Positions 1 through 8,200 of a stretch of DNA of 32,335 nucleotides are shown here, in pieces. Both the position numbers and the translations under genes were made by a program. This DNA comes from Sphingomonas sp. (lineage in GTDB: Bacteria; Pseudomonadota; Alphaproteobacteria; Sphingomonadales; Sphingomonadaceae): the NCBI GenBank assembly GCA_002707985.1, contig PAOI01000057.1, forward strand, positions 1-32,335, read 5' to 3'. Every line of letters begins with the position of its first letter. The stretch's first letter is position 1. Below the pieces are notes generated by a model, which was not told where the DNA came from, did not search any database, and saw only the letters and a program-made list of their open reading frames with translations.

Positions 1-498
1 GATGCCCGGATCACCATGATCTATGAGGGGACGAACGGCGTTCAGGCGCTCGATCTCGTCGGCCGCAAGCTCGGCGCCCATATGGGCCGCTATCTGCGCA
101 GCTTCTTCCATCCGGTGTCGGCTTTCATCGAGGAAAACAACGTCGACGGACCGATGAAGCCGATGGTCGAGGCGCTCGCCAAGGCGTTCGGGGCGCTCCA
201 GCTTTCGACGGCCACGGTCGCGCAGCGGGCGCTCAAGGATCCCGAAGAGGCGGGCGCGGCGTCGGCGGGCTATCTGCGTCTGATGGGCCTGGTGGCCATG
301 GGCTATTGCTTTGCCAAGGCGACCAAGATCGCAGGCTTGCAGCTCTTCTTCGGCAGCGAGGACAAGCGCTTCTACGATGCCAAGATCAAGACGGCGACGT
401 TCTTCTTCGAGCGTATCCTGCCTCAGGCGACCGCCAGCTTCCTGGCGATCAAGGCGGGCAAGAAGTCGCTGATGGCGCTGGCGGACGACGCTTTTTGA
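1..498 (+). CDS. Acyl-CoA dehydrogenase, C-terminal part (5' end outside window)
   Basis: The reading frame is open from base 1, so the gene begins upstream of the window; only the last 165 codons are present. The fragment opens with the IYEGTNGVQALDLVGRKL motif typical of the flavin-binding C-terminal helical domain of acyl-CoA dehydrogenases. It is followed by a helical extension like the C-terminal domain found in long (about 600 aa) bacterial acyl-CoA dehydrogenases. The enzyme would oxidise an acyl-CoA to the 2-enoyl-CoA and pass electrons to ETF, whose two subunits are encoded just downstream. The stop codon TGA overlaps the putative TTG start of the next gene, suggesting translational coupling. 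Chain-length specificity cannot be judged from the fragment. Confidence 0.9.
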   Translation, partial: DARITMIYEGTNGVQALDLVGRKLGAHMGRYLRSFFHPVSAFIEENNVDGPMKPMVEALAKAFGALQLSTATVAQRALKDPEEAGAASAGYLRLMGLVAMGYCFAKATKIAGLQLFFGSEDKRFYDAKIKTATFFFERILPQATASFLAIKAGKKSLMALADDAF

Positions 499-1403
499 CG
501 CTGCCGCCGAGCCTTGTGGGGACGCTTGCCATCCCCGTCATCGTGGCGCCGATGTTCCTTGTCTCGGGGCCGGACCTCGTTGTCGCATGCTGCGAGGCGG
601 GGCTGCTGGGAACGTTCCCGGCGCTCAACCAGCGCAGCAGCGAAGGCTTCGGCCAGTGGCTGCACGAGATCGAGGGAAGGCTGGCGGGGATGCCGAACGC
701 GGCACCTTTCGGGGTCAACCTGATCGTCCACAAAAGCAATCCACGTGTGAATGCGGATCTTGATCTGATCGTCGCGCACCGCGTGCCGCTTGTCATTACC
801 TCGCTCGGCACCGTTCCCGATATCGTCGATGCGGTGCACAGCTATGGCGGGATCGTGCTTCACGATGTAACCGGCGTACGTCATGCAGAGAAGGCACTCA
901 CGGCAGGTGCGGACGGCCTTATCGCGGTTGCTGCCGGCGCGGGCGGTCATGCCGGCACGCTGAGCCCCTTTGCGCTCATAGCCGAAATCCGCGCTTTCTT
1001 CGATGGTCCGCTGGCGCTGGCGGGCTCCATAACTTCCGGCGCCCATATTGCAGCCGCGCGGACAATGGGGGCCGATCTGGCCTATATCGGCTCTCCATTT
1101 ATTGCGGCTGAGGAGAGCCTAGCAAGTGTGGGACAAAAGGAGATGATGGTCGCCGCATCCGCGGCGGATATCGTCTATACGGATCGGGTGACCGGCGTGG
1201 GTGCCAATTTCCTCAGGCCTTCGCTGGAGGCGGCCACGCTTCCAGAAGGCCATGGCGAATTGTCGCTGTCGGAGGAGGCGAGGGTCTGGAAGACCATCTG
1301 GTCGGCGGGCCATGGTGTCGGTGCTACCACCGCTATCCAGCCGGCCCGATCCATCTGTGAGACACTGATCGCCGAATATCAGGCGGCATCCCCATCAGAG
1401 TAG
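495..1403 (+). CDS. Nitronate monooxygenase family flavoprotein (2-nitropropane dioxygenase-like)
   Basis: TIM-barrel FMN enzyme of the nitronate monooxygenase family, about 302 aa from the TTG start chosen here. The N-terminal strand with APMFLVSGPDL, the APFGVNL segment and the GAGGHAG motif (His about residue 152, the position of the catalytic base in this family) are all present, followed by GADLAYIGSPF, the phosphate-binding region. Family members oxidise alkyl nitronates or act as flavin-dependent reductases; the true substrate is unknown. Start choice: the open frame extends upstream inside the preceding gene, but the family begins just before the PVIxAPM strand. This fits TTG at 495, overlapping the upstream stop as TTGA, or GTG at 516. 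Neither has a strong Shine-Dalgarno sequence, so coupling is likely. Family assignment is firm; the start is uncertain. Confidence 0.85.
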   Translation: MTLPPSLVGTLAIPVIVAPMFLVSGPDLVVACCEAGLLGTFPALNQRSSEGFGQWLHEIEGRLAGMPNAAPFGVNLIVHKSNPRVNADLDLIVAHRVPLVITSLGTVPDIVDAVHSYGGIVLHDVTGVRHAEKALTAGADGLIAVAAGAGGHAGTLSPFALIAEIRAFFDGPLALAGSITSGAHIAAARTMGADLAYIGSPFIAAEESLASVGQKEMMVAASAADIVYTDRVTGVGANFLRPSLEAATLPEGHGELSLSEEARVWKTIWSAGHGVGATTAIQPARSICETLIAEYQAASPSE

Positions 1404-1412
1404 GATTGGTTC

Positions 1413-2156
1413 ATGAAGGTGCTTGTGCCCGTCAAGCGGGTTATCGACTATAATGTGAAGCCGCGCGTAAAGACGGACGGGACGGGCGTCGATCTTGCGA
1501 ACGTGAAGATGTCGATGAATCCGTTCGACGAGATCGCGGTCGAAGAGGCGATCCGCCTCAAGGAAAAAGGCGTCGCGACCGAGATCGTAGCCGTTTCCGT
1601 CGGGCCGCAGAAAGCGCAGGAGACGCTGCGCACCGCGCTCGCTATGGGGGCCGATCGCGCGATCCTGGTTCAGACCGACGACGAGGTCGAGCCGCTCGCC
1701 GTCGCCAAGATCCTGAAGGCGATCGCCACCGAGGAGGCTCCGGGCCTGGTCATTCTCGGCAAGCAGGCGATCGATGACGATTCGAACCAGACCGGCCAGA
1801 TGCTGGCGGCACTTCTCGGCTGGGGCCAGGGCACGTTCGCGAGCAAGGTCGAAGTGTCGGGCGAGAGCGTCGTCGTCACCCGCGAAGTGGATGGCGGGCT
1901 CGAGACGGTAAGCCTCAAGCTGCCCGTTATCGTGACGACCGATCTTCGCCTCAACGAGCCGCGCTATGCGTCGCTCCCCAACATCATGAAGGCCAAGTCC
2001 AAACCGCTGGCGACGAAGGCCGTCGCCGATCTCGGCGTCGAGACCACCCCGCGCCTGAAGACGCTAAAGGTTGTGGAGCCGCCCAAGCGCTCGGCCGGAA
2101 CCAAGGTGGCCGATGTCGATGAGCTGGTCACCAAGCTCAAGGAATTGGCGATTTGA
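1413..2156 (+). CDS. etfB: Electron transfer flavoprotein beta subunit
   Basis: Full-length EtfB (247 aa, usual about 250). It starts with the characteristic [20 protein letters not shown] strand, has the [19 protein letters not shown] segment and the AMP-binding region around [23 protein letters not shown]. The recognition-loop stretch [26 protein letters not shown] follows at about residues 170-195. With EtfA it forms the soluble FAD/AMP heterodimer that takes electrons from acyl-CoA dehydrogenases and delivers them to ETF-QO. The gene follows the nitronate monooxygenase gene by 9 nt with AGGA about 6 nt before the ATG. It is separated from etfA by a 114-nt gap containing a strong hairpin, which is unusual for this tightly paired operon. 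Confidence 0.97.
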   Translation: MKVLVPVKRVIDYNVKPRVKTDGTGVDLANVKMSMNPFDEIAVEEAIRLKEKGVATEIVAVSVGPQKAQETLRTALAMGADRAILVQTDDEVEPLAVAKILKAIATEEAPGLVILGKQAIDDDSNQTGQMLAALLGWGQGTFASKVEVSGESVVVTREVDGGLETVSLKLPVIVTTDLRLNEPRYASLPNIMKAKSKPLATKAVADLGVETTPRLKTLKVVEPPKRSAGTKVADVDELVTKLKELAI

Positions 2157-2210
2157 TCGACTTAAAACGCGCCGAACTTGCCGAACCTCTCCCATGCAAG
2201 TGACGGCGCA

Positions 2211-2257
2211 CCCCGCTTCATCCTGTGCGTGCAGAGATGGAGCGGGGGCGGATTTTT
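2211..2257 (+). terminator. Terminator-like hairpin between etfB and etfA (possible attenuator)
   Basis: Left arm CCCCGCTTCATC (2211-2222) pairs with GATGGAGCGGGG (2236-2247) over 12 bp with a single G-U pair and a 13-nt loop. It is followed after GCGGA by five T residues (2253-2257). The shape is that of a rho-independent terminator, but it lies between the two ETF subunit genes just before the etfA ribosome-binding site (GGAG at 2258-2262). It may be a partial terminator, a processing or stabilising hairpin, or an element setting subunit ratio. The structure is seen directly; function is inference. Confidence 0.6.
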
Positions 2258-2270
2258 CGGAGAATGAGAT

Positions 2271-3197
2271 ATGAATACGCTCGTCTGGGTTGAACATGAC
2301 AACGCATCGGTCAAGGACGCGACGCTATCGGCCGTCACTGCCGCTGCCCAGCTGGGCGAGGTCCATATGCTGGTGGCCGGTGCAGGCATCGGCGGCATTG
2401 CCGAGGCAGCCGCGAAGATCGCGGGTGTCGCCAAGGTGGTGACGCTGGACGATGCAGCGTTTGAGCATGCATTGCCTGAGAATCTCGCGCCCGCGATCGT
2501 GGCGCTGATGGGCGGCTACGATGCGTTCGTCGCGCCTGCCACCTCGAACGGCAAGAACATCGCGCCGCGCGTCGCGGCCCTGCTCGACGTGATGCAGATC
2601 AGCGACATTCTCTCGGTGGAGAGCGCGGACACGTTCACGCGTCCCATCTATGCGGGCAATGCGATCGCGACGATCCAGTCGTCGGACGCCAAGAAGGTCA
2701 TCACGGTGCGCGGCACCGCCTTCGAGAAGGCGGCCCGCGAGGGTGGCTCGGGGGCCATTGAGGCGGCGACGGGCGGCGATGCGGGGCTTTCGAGCTTCGT
2801 CGGCGCCGAGATCGCCAAGTCGGAACGTCCGGAGCTGACCTCGGCCAAGGTGATCGTCTCGGGCGGCCGCGCGCTGGGCTCGCAGGAGGATTTCCACGCC
2901 ATCATCGATCCACTGGCCGACAAGCTCGGCGCGGGCGTCGGCGCGAGCCGGGCTGCGGTCGATGCGGGCTATGCGCCGAACGACTATCAGGTCGGCCAGA
3001 CCGGCAAGATCGTGGCGCCGGAAGTCTATGTCGCGGTTGGCATTTCGGGCGCGATCCAGCACCTCGCCGGCATGAAGGACAGCAAGACCATCATTGCCAT
3101 CAACAAGGATGAGGATGCGCCGATCTTCCAGGTCGCCGATATCGGCCTGGTTGGCGACCTCTTCAAGATCGTTCCCGAACTGACCGAAAAGCTCTGA
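2271..3197 (+). CDS. etfA: Electron transfer flavoprotein alpha subunit
   Basis: Full-length EtfA (308 aa, family about 310). The N-terminal domain begins [18 protein letters not shown]. The C-terminal FAD-binding domain carries [12 protein letters not shown] (about residues 197-208) and the ETF-alpha signature around [16 protein letters not shown], followed by [23 protein letters not shown]. It binds FAD and, with EtfB, shuttles electrons from acyl-CoA dehydrogenases to ETF-QO. The start is supported by GGAGAATGAG upstream. It lies downstream of the etfB-etfA hairpin and 8 nt before the thioesterase gene, so it probably shares a transcript with both. Confidence 0.97.
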   Translation: MNTLVWVEHDNASVKDATLSAVTAAAQLGEVHMLVAGAGIGGIAEAAAKIAGVAKVVTLDDAAFEHALPENLAPAIVALMGGYDAFVAPATSNGKNIAPRVAALLDVMQISDILSVESADTFTRPIYAGNAIATIQSSDAKKVITVRGTAFEKAAREGGSGAIEAATGGDAGLSSFVGAEIAKSERPELTSAKVIVSGGRALGSQEDFHAIIDPLADKLGAGVGASRAAVDAGYAPNDYQVGQTGKIVAPEVYVAVGISGAIQHLAGMKDSKTIIAINKDEDAPIFQVADIGLVGDLFKIVPELTEKL

Positions 3198-3205
3198 GGT
3201 GATCG

Positions 3206-3631
3206 ATGACCGGTCTGGAAGAAATCGAACAGTTCATGGCGGCCGGCACACGGCCGCCGATGATGGACCTGTTCGACATCGATCTGCTTGAGGCGGAGGA
3301 GGGCAAGGTCGTCTTTGTAGCGACCCCCACGTCGCAGACATATAACTTCATGGGCATCGCCCATGGTGGCTATGCCGCGACGCTGCTCGATTCTGCCTGC
3401 GGCGTCGCGGCCAATTCCGCGGCGCAAACACCAATTAATTGCGTCACCCTCGAACTCAAGGTCGCTTATCATGCGCCCTTGACCGACAAGGTCGGCATGA
3501 TCCGTGCGATTGGGCAGGTGGTGTCGATGGGCAAGCGGGTGGCGCATACCGAAGCCCGTCTGATTGACGTGCAGGGCAAGCTCTATGCCTCCGCAACATC
3601 GACTTTGCTGCTCGTCGATCGGGCGGCCTGA
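3206..3631 (+). CDS. PaaI-type hotdog-fold acyl-CoA thioesterase
   Basis: Small hotdog-fold thioesterase (141 aa, family about 130-150). The diagnostic N-x-x-G-x-x-HGG segment is visible as [20 protein letters not shown] (about residues 48-67), where the Asp after the HGG helix is the usual catalytic acid. It continues with [12 protein letters not shown] and a C-terminal strand ending [10 protein letters not shown], typical of the PaaI/YdiI group. It would hydrolyse acyl-CoA or aryl-CoA thioesters, releasing free CoA. It sits 8 nt after etfA and 14 nt before the PHA-system gene, so it is likely part of the ETF operon and may relieve CoA sequestration during fatty-acid or aromatic acid oxidation. 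Substrate unknown. Confidence 0.88.
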   Translation: MTGLEEIEQFMAAGTRPPMMDLFDIDLLEAEEGKVVFVATPTSQTYNFMGIAHGGYAATLLDSACGVAANSAAQTPINCVTLELKVAYHAPLTDKVGMIRAIGQVVSMGKRVAHTEARLIDVQGKLYASATSTLLLVDRAA

Positions 3632-3645
3632 ACAGGAAAGAAGCT

Positions 3646-3945
3646 ATGGAAGTCGTCATACCGCACAGCCTTGGTAAAATTGAAGCCAAGAACAGGATCG
3701 AAGCCGGCCTGCCCAAGCTGGCAGCGCATATCCCGGGAGGAGGTTCGCTCAGCTCCGAATGGCCATCGGACTATGCGCTGCAACTTGTCATCGGGGCGAT
3801 GGGGCAGAATATCCCGGTGCAGCTCGACATTGAGGACAGTCAGATCCGCGGTGATGTGAGCGTGCCGCTGTTTCTCAAAATGATGTCGGGGCAGATCTCG
3901 GACTTTGTGAAGACGAGTGCCGAGAAAATGCTCAACAAGGCGTGA
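3646..3945 (+). CDS. Polyhydroxyalkanoic acid system family small protein
   Basis: Protein of 99 aa matching the overall pattern of the small polyhydroxyalkanoic-acid-system (PHA granule region) family. It starts with a PHSLGKIEAKNRIE segment, has a central variable strand region with SEWPSDYALQLVIGAMG, then IPVQLDIEDSQIRGDVSVP, and a C-terminal amphipathic helix. No signal peptide or membrane segment. Family members of this size are linked by gene neighbourhood to PHA or acyl-CoA metabolism but have no defined biochemical activity; I do not assign one. No PHA synthase is seen in the window. The gene is 14 nt after the thioesterase, with AGGAAAG before the ATG. Confidence 0.75.
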   Translation: MEVVIPHSLGKIEAKNRIEAGLPKLAAHIPGGGSLSSEWPSDYALQLVIGAMGQNIPVQLDIEDSQIRGDVSVPLFLKMMSGQISDFVKTSAEKMLNKA

Positions 3946-3988
3946 TATTCAGTTGCGACGGGTAGCTTAGCTTCAAATGCGGGACAAA

Positions 3989-4010
3989 GCGCGAAAGTTT
4001 CGTTTCGCGC
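3989..4010. promoter_or_regulatory. Perfect 8-bp inverted repeat before the ETF-QO gene
   Basis: GCGCGAAA (3989-3996) and TTTCGCGC (4003-4010) form a perfect inverted repeat around a 6-nt spacer. The right arm ends 8 nt before the ETF-QO start, next to the GGGTGA ribosome-binding site. It could be an operator, or an RNA hairpin affecting translation; there is no T-run, so a terminator is less likely. Function is inferred only from symmetry and position. Confidence 0.45.
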
Positions 4011-4018
4011 GCGGGTGA

Positions 4019-5677
4019 ATGAATATGCACGACCGGGAATCGATGGAGTATGACGTGGTGATCGTCGGTGGAGGCCCGGCCGGGCTTTCCGCAGCGATCC
4101 GCCTGAAGCAGCTTGCTTCGGAAAAGGGCACGGACTTCTCTGTCTGCATCCTGGAGAAGGGCTCCGAAATCGGGGCGCATATTCTTTCCGGCGCGGTGGT
4201 CGATCCGATCGCGCTGAACGAATTGCTGCCCGACTGGAAGGAAGACGGCTGCCCGATGGCCGAGGTGCCGGTGAAGGAAAATCATCACTGGTTCCTGTCG
4301 AAGGGCGGGAAGATGGCGATGCCGCATCTCTTTACCCCCAGCTTCATGCACAACAAGGGCACCTACACGGGATCGCTTGGCAATCTCTGCCGCTGGCTGG
4401 CGGGCAAGGCGGAGGAGTTGGGGGTCGAGATCTTCCCAGGCTTCGCGGCGGCCGAGGTGCTGTTCCACGAGGATGGATCGGTGAAGGGCGTTGCGACCGG
4501 CGACATGGGCGTGGCGCGCGATGGCACGCACAAGTCCGATTACCAGCCGGGCATGGAACTCCACGCCAGATACACCTTTTTTGCGGAAGGCGCGCGGGGA
4601 TCGCTCACCAAGGAGGTGAAGCGCATCTTCGATCTGGAGGCGGAGTGCCAGCCGCAGGTTTATGGCCTGGGCATGAAGGAATTGTGGGATATCGATCCCG
4701 CCAGGCATGTGCCTGGCCGCGTGATCCACACGCAGGGCTGGCCGCTGACCGAGGAAGTGGGCGGCGGCTTCCTCTATCATCAGGCGAACGGGCAGGTGGC
4801 GCTCGGCTTCGTGGTGGGCCTCGGCTACAAGAATCCGCACCTCTACCCGTTCGAGGAATTCCAGCGCTGGAAGCAGCATCCCGCGATCCGCGAGATCCTC
4901 GAGGGCGGGCGCCGCGTGAGCTACGGCGCGCGCGCGATCAACGAGGGCGGGTGGCAATCCGTGCCGACCTTGGCCTTCCCTGGCGGCGCGCTGATCGGCT
5001 GCTCGGCCGGCTTCGTGAACGTGCCGCGCATCAAGGGCAGCCACACCGCGATGAAGAGCGGGATGCTGGCGGCCGAGGACGCGTTCGCGGCCGTGACGGC
5101 CGGGCGGCAGGGCGACGTGCTGGCCGGCTATCAGCCCGCCGTGAACGCCAGCTGGATCGCGAAGGAGCTGAAGCTCGTCCGCAATTCGGAGCCGTCCATC
5201 GCGAAGTTCGGCCCGCTGATGGGCACGGTCTGGGCCGGCCTCGACATGTGGATGAACAATTTCGGGCTCGGCCTGCCCTATACGTTCAAGCATCATCGTG
5301 ACTGCTCGACACTGGCGCGCAAGGACCATGCGCGCCCGATCGATTATCCCAAGCCCGACGGCAAGATCAGCTTCGATCGCCTCTCCTCGGTGTTCCTGTC
5401 GAACACCAATCATGAGGAGGATCAGCCGATCCACCTGACGCTGAAGGATCCGGAGGTGCCGATCACGGTGAACCTGCCGCTCTATGACGCGCCCGAGCAG
5501 CGTTATTGCCCGGCGGGCGTCTATGAGATCGTGGGGCAGGACATCGGAAGCCCGCGCCTGCAGATCAACGCGCAGAACTGCGTCCACTGCAAGACGTGCG
5601 ACATCAAGGACCCCACCCAGAACATCAACTGGGTGGTGCCCGAAGGCGGCGGCGGTCCGAACTATCCAAACATGTGA
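4019..5677 (+). CDS. Electron transfer flavoprotein:ubiquinone oxidoreductase (ETF-QO)
   Basis: Full-length ETF-QO (552 aa, bacterial members about 540-560). An N-terminal FAD-binding motif VVIVGGGPAGLSAAIRLKQLA begins at about residue 12. A GFAAAEVLFHEDGSVKGVAT segment and the quinone-domain region follow. A C-terminal ferredoxin-like domain has four cysteines at about 497, 521, 524 and 527 (CPAG... CVHCKTC), which ligate the [4Fe-4S] cluster. It oxidises reduced ETF and passes electrons to ubiquinone at the inner membrane as a monotopic protein. No N-terminal targeting sequence is present, as expected in bacteria. It completes the acyl-CoA dehydrogenase-ETF-quinone chain of this block. ATG 4019 has GGGTGA close by; ATG 4025 is an alternative. 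Confidence 0.96.
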   Translation: MNMHDRESMEYDVVIVGGGPAGLSAAIRLKQLASEKGTDFSVCILEKGSEIGAHILSGAVVDPIALNELLPDWKEDGCPMAEVPVKENHHWFLSKGGKMAMPHLFTPSFMHNKGTYTGSLGNLCRWLAGKAEELGVEIFPGFAAAEVLFHEDGSVKGVATGDMGVARDGTHKSDYQPGMELHARYTFFAEGARGSLTKEVKRIFDLEAECQPQVYGLGMKELWDIDPARHVPGRVIHTQGWPLTEEVGGGFLYHQANGQVALGFVVGLGYKNPHLYPFEEFQRWKQHPAIREILEGGRRVSYGARAINEGGWQSVPTLAFPGGALIGCSAGFVNVPRIKGSHTAMKSGMLAAEDAFAAVTAGRQGDVLAGYQPAVNASWIAKELKLVRNSEPSIAKFGPLMGTVWAGLDMWMNNFGLGLPYTFKHHRDCSTLARKDHARPIDYPKPDGKISFDRLSSVFLSNTNHEEDQPIHLTLKDPEVPITVNLPLYDAPEQRYCPAGVYEIVGQDIGSPRLQINAQNCVHCKTCDIKDPTQNINWVVPEGGGGPNYPNM

Positions 5678-5931
5678 GAGCCTTCAGATGAAGCTGCTAA
5701 TTTATCATCCCACTTCGGCCCGGACGAACGTTTCATAAGCTATTCAAATCATTTGCTTTCTATGATCTTGCGGGACTATGCGTGACCGTGAATGGCTAGG
5801 GGTATTGAGCGGGGTAGTTGTGAACCATGCCTTTAAATACCATAAGACCTTGATTATTATGGAATAAATTGGAATGTGGCGAGGACTGGGGCCGGAGGCT
5901 GGGAGCGGTTGATCATGCCCGAACGTGACCA
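5678..5931. other. AT-richer gene-poor stretch after ETF-QO
   Basis: No convincing gene. The stretch around 5720-5875 is clearly richer in A and T than the coding DNA on either side, with runs such as TTTAAATACC and TTATTATGGAATAAATT. A short minus-strand open frame directly follows the HTH gene (GTG/ATG start overlapping its stop) but has no recognisable domain. The composition together with the neighbouring AlpA-like gene suggests foreign or decayed DNA at the end of the core ETF block. Confidence 0.5.
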
Positions 5932-6162
5932 TCACGCCTGATCACCACCGTGCGCGCCGAAGCCCCTGGATGCACGGCACTGCACCTTATTCTTTTCATC
6001 CCATGCATCAAGCTCGTCGAGCGGGTAGAGCACGGCCTTGCCAATTTTGACGAAGGATGGGCCGAGACGCATCGCGCGCCAGTTTCGAAGTGTCCCGACC
6101 GAAATGCCGCCCCTATAGCGTTCAGCCACCTCGTCGGGCGTAAGGAATTTGCTATCTGGCAC
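5932..6162 (-). CDS. AlpA/excisionase-like helix-turn-helix protein
   Basis: Small DNA-binding protein of about 76 aa. KFLTPDEVAERYRGGISVGTLRNWRAMRLGPSFVKIGKAVLYPLDELDAW is the pattern of the MerR-like winged HTH of AlpA/excisionase proteins: recognition helix at TLRNWR, wing at GPSFVKIGKAVLY, then the DELDAW helix. Start: a longer frame begins at GTG 6183, but a strong ribosome-binding site AAGGAGG (6174-6168 on this strand) lies 5 nt before GTG 6162, which therefore decides the start. Such proteins typically act in integrative elements or prophages as excisionases or regulators of the integrase. No integrase is visible here, so this is probably an element remnant. Confidence 0.75.
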   Translation of the reverse strand: MPDSKFLTPDEVAERYRGGISVGTLRNWRAMRLGPSFVKIGKAVLYPLDELDAWDEKNKVQCRASRGFGAHGGDQA

Positions 6163-6494
6163 TACCGCCTCCTTCGGTAGCACAACCAGGGCCGTGTCAC
6201 CGCGTCTTGAGTTTGATCATCGCGGTAGCCTGTCGAGGGTCGCTTCGGGTTTTTGTTCATGCGCCCGGGACTGGAGCCTCACGCTTCCGCACTGACATAC
6301 ATGCTGCGGCATTCACCGCTGCGAAAGACGTTCCAGGCAGGTATCGGAGAAACGGATACCATAGAGGCCACATAGGCGGGGTTGGCCGCGCGGTGCCTTA
6401 TCGACGGCGCTAGGTGCCGAGCAGGTGCTGCGCCACGGATATGTGGACGATCTCTGCGATTGGGCGAGGATATGCGGCTGTTCCGTGTTTCGGA
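6163..6494. other. Intergenic stretch upstream of the HTH gene, no gene seen
   Basis: About 330 nt between the HTH gene and the 3' end of the MFS gene. Open frames here on both strands have unnatural composition and no domain. No tRNA, clear direct repeat or transposase fragment could be recognised. It may be decayed DNA of the same inserted element. Confidence 0.4.
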
Positions 6495-7946
6495 TCACCG
6501 GGAGTTGACGTTAAGGTCAGAATTGACCTCTTCCTCCCTGATCTTCGCGAACGATATGATTGCTGCCGCCATGGCGAGGGCACATCCGACCCACGAGGCG
6601 TGGACGAGTCCGTTTAGAAGCTCGGACTTATCGGTGTTTGCGCTTGGGAGGACCAAACCCAGAAGAGACGTGGCAATCAGACCGGCTGTTCGCGAGATGG
6701 CGTTGTTCAGTCCGGAAGCGACACCAACGAACCTGTTCTCCACCGCGTTCATCACGGCGGTGGTGAGGGGCGCGACCGTGAGCGCCATCCCGAGGGATAT
6801 CGTCACGAGACCGGGAAAAATATTCAGCAAATAGCTGACCCGCTCCTCGCGGAGGGTTGCGATAAGCGCGAATCCGATCGCGACTGCCACAGGTCCAAGC
6901 GACAAGGTTCGCCGGACTCCCCATTTCGTTGCAAGCCCTCCCAGAGGTCGCGATAGCGTCCCCATAACGAGCGGTAACGGCAGAAGGGCGAAACCAGCCC
7001 GTGTCGCGGAATAGCCAAGTCCGTTCATGAAGAAGAGGGGAAGCAGGACCATGAACCCGCCAAGGGCGCAGTAAAGGAGCAGGGTGAGGATCGAGATTCC
7101 CGAGAAGCTTCCGGAAGCGAAGATGCCGAGGGGCATGATCGCATCCGCTTTCTTGCGCCGTTCGACGCACAAAAAGGCCACAAGGCTCATAAGTCCTACC
7201 CCGGCTGTGCCGATCACGACCGGGTTCGACGTACCTGAGTGAGGGAGGTAGGTAAGCGAGACAACTAGATTTCCCAGTGAGACTACGGCGAGCGCGCCTC
7301 CGGCTAAGTCGAGCGGAACGCGCTGCGGTGGCGATACATCGGTTGGGATGCTTTGTATTGCCATCAAAAGAGCCGCCGCTGCAGCAGGTATGACAATCGC
7401 GAAAGACCAGCGCCAATCGGCGTGATCGACCACGACGCCTCCTAGCAGCGGAGCCGCCGCTCCGGCGATTGTGCTCGCGGCCGCCCATGTGCCGACCGCG
7501 CGTCCGCGCCTCTTCCCGGAGTAGGCATCGGCAAGGAGCGCCAAGCTATTGGGGATGACAAGGGCGGCGCCGACGCCTTGAACGAAGCGTGCGGCGAGCA
7601 TCACCGCTAGGTTGGGCGCACATGCGCAGCCCAAGGTCGCAAGCGCGAAGATCACCAGGCCGAGTATGAAAAAGCGCTTGCGCCCGAGACGGTCGCCGAG
7701 CGCCCCCCCGAGCAATACCAACGCCGACATCGGCAGGAGATAGGCGTTGATGATCCACTGCAGACCGGCGGAGTCCGCGCCAAGATCGCGCTGCATCGAA
7801 GGCAGTGCGACTGTGATGATCGATGCGACGGTCACAGCCAAGCTCGAGGCTAGGATCGTCGCGACCATGGTTCCCGATCCCGGATTCGCGACAGCGCCTG
7901 ACATACCGCGCGCAGTCAACTCGTCACAAGGGGGCGGGAGGACCAT
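6495..7946 (-). CDS. MFS drug/H+ antiporter, DHA2 (14-TM, EmrB/QacA) type
   Basis: Inner-membrane exporter of about 483 aa with the hydrophobic profile of 14 transmembrane helices. The first helix begins about residue 28 (TILASSLAVTVASIITVALPS). The N-terminal signature is followed by LQWIINAYLLPMSALVLLGGALGDRLGRKR, containing MFS motif A (GDRLGRKR, about residues 85-92). The central RRKKA loop and the C-terminal half are complete. DHA2 proteins expel hydrophobic drugs or metabolites in exchange for protons; substrate unknown. Start: TTG 7952, ATG 7946 and ATG 7904 are in frame; ATG 7946 has GGAG about 14 nt upstream, and 7904 is possible. It lies downstream of and co-oriented with the enoyl-CoA hydratase gene, across a 254-nt gap in which I see no gene. 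Confidence 0.9.
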   Translation of the reverse strand: MVLPPPCDELTARGMSGAVANPGSGTMVATILASSLAVTVASIITVALPSMQRDLGADSAGLQWIINAYLLPMSALVLLGGALGDRLGRKRFFILGLVIFALATLGCACAPNLAVMLAARFVQGVGAALVIPNSLALLADAYSGKRRGRAVGTWAAASTIAGAAAPLLGGVVVDHADWRWSFAIVIPAAAAALLMAIQSIPTDVSPPQRVPLDLAGGALAVVSLGNLVVSLTYLPHSGTSNPVVIGTAGVGLMSLVAFLCVERRKKADAIMPLGIFASGSFSGISILTLLLYCALGGFMVLLPLFFMNGLGYSATRAGFALLPLPLVMGTLSRPLGGLATKWGVRRTLSLGPVAVAIGFALIATLREERVSYLLNIFPGLVTISLGMALTVAPLTTAVMNAVENRFVGVASGLNNAISRTAGLIATSLLGLVLPSANTDKSELLNGLVHASWVGCALAMAAAIISFAKIREEEVNSDLNVNSR

Positions 7947-8200
7947 GGTCAAAAAGCTGGCTCCAGGTATGGCCGCAGCGATATGAGATCCCGCCGAAGC
8001 ACCCGTTGCATTTCGGTGAAGGCCCTGCCGATCGTCTCCACATCAACTCCCAGCCATTGTTGCCAAGGCATCAGCCGTGAAGACGCACGCAACCTCGACA
8101 CAACCGTGTCCAGTCGGGTCCTGTGGTGCGAAGCGCCGATCCGCGGCTCTCTTGGCCCGAACCATCGCTTGATGTCGCAAGCCGCGTCGTTCGAGCAGCG

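Noticed and set aside
306..494. N-terminal extension of the nitronate monooxygenase frame
   Set aside because: It lies entirely inside the acyl-CoA dehydrogenase gene, and its composition is not protein-like; the family begins near 495-516.
3932..5587. 551-residue open frame antisense to the ETF-QO gene
   Set aside because: A shadow frame caused by high GC; it is rich in Arg and His with no motif, while the plus-strand protein is clearly ETF-QO.
5744..5935. 63-residue minus-strand frame overlapping the stop of the HTH gene
   Set aside because: The start/stop overlap is attractive, but the AT-rich DNA yields no recognisable domain and no independent ribosome-binding site.
6382..6834. Plus-strand open frame over the 3' end of the MFS gene
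   Set aside because: It is mostly antisense to the well-supported exporter gene and shows no domain.
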